Below are positions 48,979 to 59,839 of a stretch of DNA of 64,000 nucleotides, one piece after another. Both the position numbers and the translations under genes were made by a program. How positions within the stretch are numbered: position 1 is the first letter of the stretch; the number at the start of each line of letters is the position of its first letter. The notes below the pieces were generated by a model, which worked only from the letters and a program-made list of their open reading frames with translations, made no database searches and was not told where the DNA came from. The stretch is from Turnera subulata (taxonomy: Eukaryota; Streptophyta; Magnoliopsida; Malpighiales; Passifloraceae): the NCBI GenBank assembly GCA_028386065.3, contig JAKUCV010007431.1, positions 1-64,000 of the forward strand. Reading direction: 5' to 3'.

Positions 48979-49204
48979 AAAGCAAAGCAATTTCAAAACT
49001 TACCAGTTTCTCACTGCTTAAAAGGCAACAGTTATTGCTTAGACATCAACTGAATCATCTTCAAGTTTCTGTGATTAACACTATGAATGATAGAACAAGG
49101 ATTCTGCATATCTACAATGAGCAAACGCAAATCTAGCCAATTGCGCAGAAGCTGAAGGAGATAATTATGTCACTGGTGTATAACCCTAAGAGCAGAATTG
49201 TTTC
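48979..49204 (-). repeat. CDC45 3'-flank segment, copy 1 (distal part)
   Basis: Homologous to 57306-57450 and 59840-60030: shared landmarks are AGGCAACAGTTATTGC, GTGATTAACAC, ACAAGGATTCTGCAT, CTACAATGAGCAAA and GCTGAAGGAGATAATTATG. In the other two copies this sequence runs straight on to the CDC45 coding end. Here it stops at about 49200 where copia sequence begins, and the missing remainder reappears at about 52660. Confidence 0.85.
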
Positions 49205-51180
49205 AAATTGATTTTCGCTGCCGTTTCGAAGGCAAAGTGCCAAAATTTCTTTGGAATGTTAGCAGTGGCAAGTAAAGTTAACCGGTTTCTACGATATGAC
49301 CATGCCTACGTTTTATGGCTCCCTGTTTTTCATGAGTGTGAGGACACATTATCCGATGGGTGAACCCATGATTTGCAAAATACTTGTTCAGTTTTCTATA
49401 CTCACCACCCCAGTCGCTTTAAACAGCTTTAATCTTTGTATCAAATTGTCGTTCAACCGATTTGTGAAAAAGTGGAAAAATATGAAATACCTCAGACTTG
49501 TGTTGAATTGGAAAATACCAAAGATGTTTACTGAAATCATCTAAGAAAAGGACATAATATAAATGACCATCACAACTAGGAGTTGGAGAGGGTCCCCAAA
49601 CATCGGTATAGAGTAGTTCTAAGGGGCGCTGAGCCCGTTTATTGGAAATGGAAAGATGCGACTTAGACAATTTGCCTAATGGACAATGGATACAAGACTG
49701 ACGACTCAAAGTAGGAAGAACAGGAAGATCCTGGCTTGCCAAAATCTGCTTCTGAACGCGATCATGAGGATGCCCCAAACGATGGTGCCAGACAAGAGAT
49801 TCCACCCGAACAGCAAGGAAAGCTTCTAGACTCCGTTTTATTGGAAAGGAAGGAAAGTGGTACAAGCCATTAATGCTCGGACTGGTGAGAATGGTGGTCT
49901 TGGTTATCTGGTCCTTGACACAGAAATATGCTGGATGAAATTCAAAATAGACACCATTATCGCGAGTAAATTTTTGGACTGAAAGGAGAGATTTAGTAAT
50001 AGACGGTACATGTAAAATATTGTGGAGATGTAATGATTTAAAAGGTGTATGAAAGAATTGAGAGGCAATACCAGAAATGGGGAGATGTGCTCCATTGCCA
50101 ACCTGTAAGGAATCACTGCCATTGTAATCCTTATACTGATAAAATTGATTATAGTCGGATGTCACATTATGGGATGCACCAGTGTCCGGAAACCATGTAG
50201 ATGGGACAGAACCAATAGGAGAGGATGGAACCATCATTTGAGCTGTGTGTGCACTAGGTTGAGGCACAGGCACACGCTGGTAGCATTGTCATGCACCATG
50301 CCTAAAACGACCACAGATTTGACATTTGAGTCTCACTGCATCAGAATTCCAGTTGGGACGAGAGGATTGTCCTTGGCCATAGAAAGATCCACGGCCAGAC
50401 CCACGGCCCCCACGACCACGACCACGATAGCCTTCGCGGCTGCGACCAGGAGTGGGTTCAGAATGCTGGACCGTGTGCACCACAGGAGACATATGAGGAA
50501 CAGATAGTGAAACAGGGGTTTGGGCTGGTGAATCAACATTGAGTGTCTTGAGAGGGTCATCATAGATGAACTCATGACTCATGAGAAGACTCTGCTATTC
50601 AGAGAAACTCACCGGCTTGACACGAGTCTAAAGAGAGGAAACTAGAGGCTTGTACTCTGTCTTGAGTCCCCTGAACACATAAACATTGAAATCAGTAATC
50701 GATAAAGGTTTACCAGAAGCATCCATTTCATCAGCCAACCGCTTCGCTCGGTTAAGGAACCGAAGAACAGGCTCATCAGATTGTTGCTCAAGCCGTTGAA
50801 GAGCCATATGAATGGCCATCACCCTTGTGTTGCTAGGTGAGGCGAGAGATTCCTCCAAAGCAAGCCAGGCATCTCGAGATGTCTTTTTGTTCACAACAAC
50901 AGAGAAGACTTCTTCTGTCACAGAAGAGAGAATAGCACTCAGGATGAGACTATCCTATTGAACCCAACGAACATAGTTGGGATTAGTCTCAGGTAAATCG
51001 TCGTCATTGATGGGCAGAATCGTCTTGGTAGGACAAGGATAGGAGCCATCAATATACCCCATCACTCCTTACCCGACCAAGAAAGGTTCTATCTGTGCTT
51101 GCCAATATACATAGTTGGTTTCAGTCAACTTTATAGAGATATGGTGGTGGGTGTGAGATAGGGGATGAGTTGTAGCATCT
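49205..51180 (-). mobile_element. Copia element 1, gag-protease-integrase half (inverted, degenerate)
   Basis: Minus-strand Ty1/copia gag-pol fragment. In coding order it contains a gag N-terminus near 51170-51000 with in-frame stops, a UBN2-type gag domain (50921-50628), a Gly/Arg-rich stretch and the start of a CCHC knuckle (about 50450-50290). The aspartic protease has an intact DTGAS motif near 50190, followed by the GAG-pre-integrase zinc region (HHRLGH with CIHC) and the integrase core from about 49640 to 49205. Integrase breaks off at the junction with the CDC45 flank. No LTR lies next to the gag start; plus-strand integrase sequence of the other half is there instead. Not capable of autonomous movement. 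Confidence 0.88.
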
Positions 51181-51189
51181 AAGGCTTTT

Positions 51190-52537
51190 GATTATGCACT
51201 CATACCTAAACTTGAGGTGGTTGAACTATCCTTAGTTGAACTCGAGGTATTCGAAACAACAGACTCTGTGTTTTCACTCCACTCCTTGTGTCTTCCTAGG
51301 TTATAGCCCACATCACCTAGGGTATCGCTGTTATGATCCTAAAAATAGGCGGTTTTATATCTCACGTCATGTCAAATTCGTAGAAAATGCTTTTCCATAC
51401 TTTCGTGAACAGGAAACACCACCGCCAGCTCCAGTCTCTGTTGATACCTGGACGACAGTGCCTTTCACAGTATTCTTTCCTGCTCTACAGCAAGGACTGC
51501 ACTCTACTTCTCTTCCACAGACACCTACTTCTCCTCGGACACCGACACCACCACCAACTCAGGTACTAGACACAACTCCAAATAATTCTTCTTCTACATC
51601 ATCTTCTCCACCTTTTTCTATGACTGACCTCGGATCCTTGCACTATTTTCTGGGGATTCAAGTGGCACATGTTTGCGATGGCTTGTTTCTTCATCAACAA
51701 AAGTACATTGACAGCATCCTCACACGTGCTAATCTGCAGGATCTAAAGCCGGCCTCGACACCAATGCAGCCTTGGCAGATTTTATCTCTTCAGCAGGGTG
51801 TGTTGCTTGATGCAGAATTACAGCGACAGAATCGCACCGTCATCGGCGCCTTGCAGTATCTCACATTCACTCGGCCGGATATCTGCTTTGCGGTCAATTT
51901 GGTGTGTCAGTTTATGCATGCACCCACTACAGACCATTGGAAGGCTGTCAAACGCATACTGCGTTATCTTGTTGGCACCAAATCCTATGGTTTTCTTCTT
52001 CGTCCAACCAATGCTCAAACACTTTCAGCATATAGTGATGCAGACTGGGCAGGGTGTTTGGATACAAGGCGTTCTACTACCGGATATTGTGTTTTCTTGG
52101 GAGGAAATCTCATCTCTTGGTCGGCAAAGAAACAAGCCACGGTCTCCAGGAGCAGTGCGGAATCCGAGTATCATGCTCTACCTAGTGTAGTGGTTGATGT
52201 TATCTGGTTGCGCAACTTGTTGATCGAACTTCGCAGCTCACCCAAACAGCCGATAACAGTGCACTGTGACAATCTTTTCGCCACATTCCTTTCCAACAAT
52301 CCGGTGCAGCATCAAAGGACAAATCACTTGGAGATAGATCTTCATTTCATCAGAGAACGGGTTCTGAAGGGTCACATACAGGTTTTACATGTTGATTCTT
52401 CTCAGCAGCTGGCTGATATTTTCACCAAATCACTAGGCACTACAAATTTCCTTTTACTACGAAATAATTTGAGTATGGTATGTCATACCACCCTCCAATT
52501 GCGGGGAGTAATAGGTGATAACGATAGTTGTTATTAG
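51190..52537 (+). mobile_element. Copia element 1, integrase C-terminus-RT-RNase H half
   Basis: Plus-strand half of a copia pol, open from about 51236 to 52537 (433 codons). It starts in the integrase C-terminal part (STPCVFLGY, then GYRCYDP), passes a Ser/Pro/Thr-rich linker and jumps directly to the last part of reverse transcriptase (SMTDLGSLHYFLGIQV). Most of RT, including the YVDD box, is missing although the frame stays open. RNase H follows with SDADWAG, SSAESEYHAL and HCDN. The ORF ends just before a purine-rich GCGGGGAGTA tract and an LTR-like sequence. With the adjacent minus-strand half this forms one rearranged element. Confidence 0.88.
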
Positions 52538-52655
52538 CTGTAGTTATCATTGTAATAGATAGACTTCTTGTACTCTTAGGTTACTTGTAACTTGATGTAT
52601 ATTCAATATAAATATAACACAGGACAGCCCTGCTAGGGCATCCTGGCTTTCGATC
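52516..52655 (+). repeat. Probable partial 3' LTR of copia element 1
   Basis: Starts TGATAACG directly after a purine-rich tract (GCGGGGAG) at the end of the RNase H frame, as expected of a copia 3' LTR. It contains an AATATAAATATAAC run. No clear CA end or matching 5' LTR was found, so the right boundary is approximate: homology to the CDC45 flank resumes at about 52660. Confidence 0.5.
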
Positions 52656-52785
52656 CTTTTAATTTTATGAGTCATCTAGACATACCATGAAAAGAAATCC
52701 TAAGATACAAAAAAGGCCCTCTTCAGAGAACAACATAACAAAGTTCAAGGAGGAGGTACAACTAGGTAAGGAATAGAGTACTATG

Positions 52786-54571
52786 TCATAGCTTGTCATT
52801 TAGTCTTACTATAAACTTGTTGGCTACACTTTTTTCTAAAACAATCCATGAAGAATTGAACAACTCGTGAGAGAAGTCAGCTCCAATCTCCTCGGCTGCA
52901 CTTTTGAATGCAGCGCCAAATGCATTTCCTTGAAACGCACCTTGTCGTGGCTTTCTATAAACCCCAACAATCAACATCTTGTTTGGTTCTTGCGATACGC
53001 AAGCACAAATCATTGGCTTTGCTCTAGCTCCTCTCTCTCTCAAAACATCCATGAGAAAATAGCAGAATCTAGTCAAGGCCTGAGGATATCCCAACAGCTT
53101 TGCGTCCATTAAATCCTCTAGCTTTACCCACCAGAACTTCCTTTCACTTCTGACTTTGGTTATTGCAGCACTTCCTTGACCAAGAATCGCCCTCTGAACC
53201 AGGATAGCTTGTTGCATCCCAGATCTCAACTTATCGAGATTGTTCAAGGACATCGCATCATATGCCATCCCCCACAGCTTGGAAGCACTAGAGCCGTCAG
53301 AATTTGCAAATGACTCGAGCAATGCAGTCACTCCATATACCACATCTGCTGTAGAAACCTTATAGGTATACCCATGTGATAGGAAAAAGCTCCTATAATA
53401 AAAGTGAGTGAGTCCTCTTTCGGGCAACAAATGCTCAAATTCATCTTTCATCTTACGCTTGATGTCATAATCCATGTACAGAAACTTCGTTTCACATTTC
53501 GCAATTGCAAACCCCATTTCTGCAAGAAGACGCGTAAGTTTCTTCTTTCCTTTGCCAGTCTCCAACTTGGGCGCAATGTAAGACTAGCACAGCATTGACT
53601 CAAACAAATTCCACTCTCTAAACAGTATTAGTCTCGGTTCATCTTGACAAGCAATCTTCATGGGTTCCGAAGCTTGAATTTTGGTTCCATCTTTGAGAGT
53701 CACTTTCCTCACTACCCCCAAATTCCGGGAGGAAACATGCAGCTCCAGCTCTGTAACCCCAACTTGGTACCTCTCATCCGTCAACCTCTGATGAACAAAC
53801 TGATCAGTTAGCGAGAGGCAAGCAAACCAAAGCAACTCGTTATTCGTGTCCTTCCTCAATGAATGCGATAAATCATACATCAAACACCCCGATGGCTGCC
53901 CATGGAAACTACCCATGTGATAATACTCCTTCCTCCACCTCTTGAAAGCCTCTTCATCATCATCAACAACCCTCCTCCTCTTCTTCCACGGCGACCCATC
54001 ACTCCCATCCTCCTCTTCACTCTTGCTATCTTCCTCCTCCTCCTCTTCACTCTCCTCCTCTACATAATCCAAATTACACATATTCGCCAAACCCGACACC
54101 TCGAAATCAAACCCTAACCCCGCCATCTTCTCATCACCAGACGTGTAAAGCACAACAACGCTCTCGTTCCTCTTGCTCAAGTTATGCAAATGGATCGGGC
54201 AGTGACTATCCACCACGAAAACCCGAGGCCCGTCGGGTCCTTCTCCTCCTCCTAAACCCAAGACCCGGCACAAATCCCTCTGGCAGCCTCAATTAACCAA
54301 GAGTATCGAAACGGGCTGACCCCCCCGAAGACTCCAAACCCAAATCGTCGGGCCCACCCTTCATGTACTTGCGGATTTCCTGAAAGGAAGAGACGGGATA
54401 GCAACTGTACCGGATCGAATCGGATTCGAGGATGCGGAAGATGATCTTTAGGGCACAGAGTGAGTCGACATCCGATGTGGAGGGGAATATGTGTAAAGGA
54501 GAGTGTGGGGCCTCCATGGCGGATTCCCAGAGGCGGGAGTAGAAGGACACCACCGAATCCTCTCTCTCCAT
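52786..54571 (-). pseudogene. CDC45: CDC45 pseudogene, nearly full length
   Basis: CDC45 joins MCM and GINS in the CMG replicative helicase. The whole protein can be followed on the minus strand without introns, about 590 codons: start ATG at 54571-54569, N-terminal DHH-like motif STSDVDSLCALK, FVVDSHCPIHLHNLS, an acidic run, EYYHMGSFHGQPSGCLMYDL, SVTLKDGTK-type region, then the C-terminal FCYFLMDVL and SSWIVLEKS to the stop at 52786. Three lesions are visible: a frameshift at or near a seven-G run (about 54320), a TGA replacing an expected Trp codon (54289-54291), and a TAG replacing a Ser codon (53584-53586). Missense change is modest, so inactivation looks recent, or some lesions could be sequence errors. 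The promoter with E2F-like sites is retained, which argues against a processed retrocopy. Confidence 0.9.
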
Positions 54572-54767
54572 AACTGAATAAGTAGCAGTTTGTAAGAGAG
54601 AGTTTGGTGAATGATCTTCATTGTGTTCATACTCTGTATTTGTATATATAGTTGTGCATATGGCAAAACACAGTAATAGTAGTAGAGATATACACAATAA
54701 CTACCTTGTCTATTTACATATCAAAGCCTTCCATCACTAACCTAATCATATCACAGAAGGAAGGAGG

Positions 54768-54784
54768 TTTTTGGGCGCTGAAAA
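54768..54784 (-). promoter_or_regulatory. E2F-like site (weaker)
   Basis: TTTTTGGGCGCTGAAAA on the plus strand, a GGCGC-type core flanked by T and A runs, about 200 bp upstream of the CDC45 pseudogene start. It resembles but does not fully match TTTSSCGS. Confidence 0.4.
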
Positions 54785-54812
54785 TTTCGAATTTTTTAAA
54801 TGACCGCCAATG

Positions 54813-54828
54813 TTTTTGGGCGCCAAAA
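54813..54828 (-). promoter_or_regulatory. E2F consensus site upstream of CDC45 pseudogene
   Basis: The minus strand reads TTTTGGCGCCCAAAAA, containing a full TTTSSCGS match (TTTGGCGC), about 250 bp upstream of the CDC45 start codon. E2F control of CDC45 at G1/S is established in plants and animals. Its survival here indicates that the pseudogene was duplicated together with its promoter. Confidence 0.65.
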
Positions 54829-54844
54829 CTGTTTTTGGATTTTT

Positions 54845-55031
54845 TTTTTTTGCGTTGGTGAATTGTGATAACTGGCTAGGGGTTGTGCTTGTGTGTGGTT
54901 GGCCTCAGCGATGCGATAATGATATTAGATTAAGTACGTTGATCTTCCGATATAATTTTTTTTTAATCTACTTGGGTGGGGATGAGGGTAATGCTTTGAC
55001 TTAATTCAGTATCCATCCTAGCAATGCTTAG
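54845..55031. other. Short spacer between CDC45 pseudogene promoter and LINE fragment
   Basis: AT-rich with T runs. No feature seen apart from the boundary with the LINE poly(T). Confidence 0.5.
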
Positions 55032-55990
55032 TTTTTTTTTTTGGTGAAGAACGAGCATAATGTTGCATTACTTAAAGCACACCTTGTCTTGCAAGATACA
55101 AATCATCTTGCAACGGACGTGTACATCAAGACGGTACAAAACTAAAAGAATGAAAACTGAAATGGTCATTACGAGCAGACCTAGCCAGAGCATCAGCTAC
55201 AAGATTACTCTCCCGAAAGACATGCGAAAACACACAAACCTCAAACGAAGCAGCCATCAACCTGATATCTTTGAGTACCGGCCAAGCCTCAAGGCGACTA
55301 GGAGTGACACCATTAATCACTTCAATCAGCTCTTGCTGGTCCGATTCAAGAATAATCCGTGTAGCGCCCACCAATTGTGCAAGGACCAGTCCATCATGAA
55401 TAGCATGCAACTCCGCAAGAACAGCACTACAAGGAGCCAGTCGATGTGTGAAACCGTGCACCCAGCCACCATCCGACCCCCTAGCAACACCACCTGTCAC
55501 CGCCCAGCCCACACGCAGGTTTACCGCTGCGTCCACATTTATTTTCAGCAGCCCCACAGGAGGAGCAGACCACGACAACTCCTCATGCACTCTCGGTCCC
55601 GACGGATCGCGAGCGATAGAATGTGAGGCAAATATACGGACATATTGGAGAATATACGCAGACATAGCAGTTGGATGTCACGGTTTCTGAGTAAACACAT
55701 AATCATTTCTCCACTTCCATAATAACCAAAGAGCCATTCCAAATAACAAACTCGGTGACAGAGACCCATCACAAGTAAAATCACCTTTCAAACCACGGAG
55801 AACCCAATCCTGTCAAGACAATGCCAACATCACAGAGGATAATGCGGAAGGCATCAGATCCTGCCATACCGTCCGAGCATAAGGCCAACATCACAGAGGA
55901 TAATGCGGAAGGCATCAGATCCTGCCATACCGTCCGAGCATAAGGACAATCACGAAGTGCATAAGCCACCGAGCTGCCACAAGAATACCC
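55032..55990 (-). mobile_element. 5'-truncated L1-like LINE 3' end (zf-RVT and RNase H), degenerate
   Basis: On the minus strand the element ends in poly(A) (T run 55032-55042) after CTTCACC. It encodes, in order, the zf-RVT region (AYALRDCPYARTVWQDLM near 55960-55900) and a reverse-transcriptase-associated RNase H domain (55665-55126) with INVDAA, LHAIHDGLV, LESDQQ and the ending LVADALARSA. A TGA interrupts the frame before the RNase H (FTQKP then stop, about 55675). A 61-bp tandem duplication breaks the frame further upstream. The 5' two thirds, including endonuclease and RT, are absent. No clear target-site duplication found. Confidence 0.85.
55823..55944 (-). repeat. 61-bp tandem duplication inside the LINE
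   Basis: Two identical head-to-tail copies (55823-55883 and 55884-55944). As 61 is not a multiple of three, the duplication shifts the LINE reading frame, so it postdates the active life of the copy or is an assembly error. Confidence 0.93.
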
Positions 55991-57090
55991 CTACTTAGGT
56001 CATAAGCCTGCGTTACAAGGCTCGGCAATTTCACTCTCTTTTACCTGCCTTTATAAACTAATCTTACTACGATTTCTCCACACGATGTGGGATATAAAAT
56101 CATTTCTCAGGGATATATAAGGTGCTCCTTAATGCACCCACCACATGGCAGCAAATCACACATCAATGGAGCCTGTGGCTGCTATCTTTGGATCCCAACT
56201 TGCTTAAACGATTTTGTTACTTTACCTGCTCCAGGGCAATTGAATTCCGGCCTTTTTGTTGAACCCCAAAAAGGTTTAATGGACCTCACGTCAGCCAATG
56301 CCTAACTAGTGTGTGTAGAAAGGTGTTGCATTGGTTTAAACTATAACTTCAACTCGAGCTAGCTAAAATCTGAAATTGTATCATTCCAATTCTTTCACGA
56401 ACAAATCTCAAAACACAGTCCACGCAGTCACTGAAATTGTATCATTCCAATTGTCTAGCAGATATAATGTACGAAGATGAATCTAGCATAAGATATATCA
56501 TTTATCTTATGCTCCAAATAAGATAAATGTATATAGCTAGCCGAGGAAACTTCTCAAGCAACAAGTCTCTGTTTTGATTACAACAAACAGCAAACGACAA
56601 TCTTTGCGAATCATGCGTCAATGAACAGCTTTTGCTCAGTGTTCAATGTCTACCAATACCCTGTTTGAATTACATTGGATCATACAGTAAGGTCAAATCA
56701 AAGAGCCATATAACCTACCGTGCATTAAATTGAGTAAACCTTCAGACACATGCATTCTAGGTCAAAGCATCAACAATGTCTCTATTTTCTCTTGTATGTC
56801 CTTGTTTAAGCTGAGAGATACAAGATACTATTCTAACAGCATAATATTTGCAGCTTTAACCGGATGGACTTGCCTTTCAATTCTGTGAAAAATCAGTTTA
56901 TACTCCAATGAATCACTAAGGGATGTGAGCAAAATCAGTTTGTTATCAGCTCAAATTAGATTTTCCTGAAAGTTAGACAGTGAAGAGCGCAATTGTGTTT
57001 GATATATTCTATGCAAAAGAAATGTTAACAAGATCAATCGATAAAGATGCCTCAAAGGGAAGATTACTCCAAAGTCAAATCTAGAGCCAA

Positions 57091-57142
57091 GGCATTACTC
57101 CAAAGTCGGAACAGAAGGCATTACTCCAAAGTCGGAACAGAA
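57091..57142 (+). repeat. 26-bp tandem repeat, two units
   Basis: Units 57091-57116 and 57117-57142 (GGCATTACTCCAAAGTCGGA plus ACAGAA) are identical, and a partial third unit lies at about 57063-57076. Confidence 0.9.
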
Positions 57143-57237
57143 CCTTTCATTGTGTTACAGCACACATACAATCTCATTATCTCTAACACTATTTCGCCAC
57201 GTGTCACGTTGAAGAGCCTTGGCTCTTCAACTTTATA

Positions 57238-57305
57238 TATATGTAATAGATTTTGTGTTTTAATATTAAACTATATGTAATAGATTTTGTGTTTTGATAT
57301 TAAAA
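57238..57305 (+). repeat. 34-bp tandem repeat, two units
   Basis: Units 57238-57271 and 57272-57305 (TATATGTAATAGATTTTGTG and following) are near-identical. The second abuts the start of the CDC45 3'-flank copy 2, so it may mark a rearrangement joint. Confidence 0.85.
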
Positions 57306-57672
57306 GGCAACAGTTATTGCATCATATTCAGGTTTCCGTGATTAACACAATGATCGTACAAGGATTCTGCATAACTACAATGAGCAAATCTACCCGACTG
57401 CGCAGATGCTGAAGCAGATAATTATGCCACAGTATATAGTTCCCTAAGAGCAGAATTATAATAAATGAACGAAAATCAAATTGTTTTCACATTTATGAGT
57501 CATTTAGAAAACTCAAGAAACAGAAAGGGCCTTGTTCCGAGAACAACACAACAAAGCTCAAGGAGGAGATACAACTGGATAAGGAACAGAGTACTATGTC
57601 ATAGCTTTTCTGCATTTCCTTGAACCGCACCCTGTCGTGGCTTTCCACAAACCCCAACAATCAACATCTTGT
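57306..57672 (-). pseudogene. CDC45: CDC45 remnant: 3' flank plus about 70 bp of coding end
   Basis: The first 296 bp match the CDC45 3' flank of copies 1 and 3. From about 57603 it continues into the last codons, but about 125 bp are missing between the sequence at the stop codon (CATAGCTTTTCTG) and CATTTCCTTGAACCGCACC. Homology ends abruptly at about 57672 (CAACATCTTGTT then unrelated). It is closest to the copy at 59.8-61.1 kb. Confidence 0.85.
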
Positions 57673-59839
57673 TGTCTTGAATAAATGTACATAAGAACAT
57701 ATAAATTAAATAAAAATAAAATATAAAAAATAATGCCAATTATGATTTCAAATTGTGTTGATTTATGTTTTCTTGGTGGCTTTCATGCACATTAGGAGAT
57801 ATGTTTTTTTTTTTAACGAGTAAAAAGAAGTGTAGAGAAATTATTTTGTAGAAAAGAGTACTTCCTACATGATGCAATGCAAATAGTGTTGGGTGAAAAC
57901 ATAGCCACCATAAAAGTATAAGCATTTACAATTATGAGAAAATTTTTTAATTTTTAATATTGTACACAATTCTTACATTTTAATGTTGCTTTTTTGCATT
58001 ATCTTTTACTTTAATATTCAATTTGAGCTATCTATCTACCAATTTGGCAATAATTCAAGGAGGTATCACATTCAATCGTAATCAATGTTTGGGGTATAAT
58101 AACATGCAAATGAAGATTTATTTTGAAAATTTCAATTGCACCAGCTGAAAATTAGTAAGTTGATGGTTTAAGATTTATCTTTTTTAAGAACTTAAAACAT
58201 CCAAAAAAACTATTTTTTACTAAACTACCCCAACATAATTTTTTTATTTTAATAAACCTTTTTCCCACTCTATTAATTAATAATAAGGATATAAGTAATC
58301 ACTAAATAATTAATAAATTTTCAAAATTCTCAAAGAATAAATATTTTACAAGAAAATAATCAATATTTAAAAGCATAAAATGTTTAATAACCAAGAGAAT
58401 GTTAGAACCATCATTTTATTTTGTCCGCAAATTCAAAATCTTAATTTCCGGAAGCAACGCAAGGGTTGTTGTAGCTAGTAGCATATATAAGTATTGCGTG
58501 GATGGTACCTTGTCCTGTAAAGATTATGCTATTAAGATGAAACCCTTGCATTGACCAAAAAGAAAAGCATAAGCTTAAAAACTGTCAGACTCTCACTCTT
58601 TCCCTCCTCCCCAAACCCAAGCACGGAAAGCATGAGCTAGCCTCCTTCCACCACCCAAATCTAACTCTTCCTTACCCACACACCCACAAAAGGTTTGTGT
58701 TTGCTCTGAAAGGTAAAAGCTTTTGTAATTATAATGCTTTGTTATGCCGTTTTTGTATAATCTTTTACTGTGACACTCCAGAAGCTAGCTTGATCAATTG
58801 GTTGTAATAAGATTTTTCCGAGTGCAACCAATTCACAACAGCCTGCCTATATCAATTACACCGATGACAACTAGTACCAACTAGCTGAGTGCCAGCGCAT
58901 TGTTGCGGAATTTTGAATTTTCTAACTTAGTACTTTATTTATATTGTTTACACCTAAAAAAATATATTTGTATATTGATAAAATAATAATTATTTACATT
59001 ACAACACCAATTTAAAGGATAATTTTGATATTTAAAAGTTGTCAGAATAATTAGTATCTTTGGCTTACAATATATATTATAAAAAAAATAAAAGTGTGGG
59101 ATGAATGGAAAGAAAAAGTGGAAGAAAGCCACTATATTTATCCACCATACATATACTCTCACTTTCTTTATACAGATAAAAAGGGATGAGATTTGGGAAA
59201 AGAACAAATCTTGGAGGGAAGAAAACGAAATGAAAGGATATGATTTAGTGTTAAAAGTATGAAAAAAAGAGATGTGAGTGTTTTTTTCCTTACTCTTTCT
59301 GAAAAAAAAAAACAAAAAGACTGGTAAAATATAAGATAATTGGAAATGAAGAAAAGAAAGATACTACTTTGAAGGAAATGTGTAATTTGATTTCATCTTT
59401 AGCATAAAATAAAATAATTAAATGTATAATTTAATCCTTTTCTCTATCTTTTACATAAAATCTCCCTAGGAATGCATACATATGTTGCTTCCAATATGTC
59501 TTTTGTATATATGTGGTAAAATTTATAATAAATAATTCATTGAGGATAGATATGTAAAACTACTTGTTCTATTTTGATTCGTTTTAGTATTCTCGATTTA
59601 AGAAAATATACTTGATCTGGTTTGGTTGTATTGTTTTTTAAGGCGCCTCATCATTGTGCTTTGTCTCTTTTAAACTTATACGTGTGTTTTATCGATTTTA
59701 ATGTATTTGGCATAAAAAAGAAAGGAGGAAAATCTATTAAGGATAGTTTATGAAAAATAAATTTTCCGAAGGATATTTAAGTAAAATTACTTGTTGCATT
59801 TTACAACTCTGCTTCCTTTTAGATATATTGATTAATTTC
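57673..59839. other. Intergenic, very AT-rich
   Basis: No gene seen; long T-rich frames on the minus strand (58935-59315) are low-complexity. An imperfect stem-loop at 58455-58553 and a C/T-rich stretch (58590-58690) are the only non-AT structures noticed. Confidence 0.55.
58455..58553 (+). other. Imperfect inverted repeat, possible stem-loop
   Basis: Two paired blocks can form: GCAAGGGTT (58459-58467) with AACCCTTGC (58541-58549), and AGTAGCATA (58477-58485) with TATGCTATT (58525-58533, one G-U). An internal loop separates them and about 39 nt form the apical loop. The size is like a short plant miRNA precursor, but the internal loop is large and no known miRNA is recognised. Confidence 0.25.

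Larger units (their letters stand above)
55991..57305. other. Intergenic, AT-rich, with short tandem repeats
   Basis: No gene seen. Holds two short tandem repeats, a perfect inverted repeat at 57208-57231 (GTTGAAGAGCC, two-base centre, GGCTCTTCAAC) and a CACGTG at 57198-57203 just before it. Confidence 0.55.

Noticed and set aside
50145..50507. 120-codon plus-strand frame
   Set aside because: Antisense shadow of the minus-strand copia gag/protease region.
58935..59315. 126-codon minus-strand frame
   Set aside because: Extremely Phe/Tyr/Ile-rich translation of AT-rich DNA; no domain.
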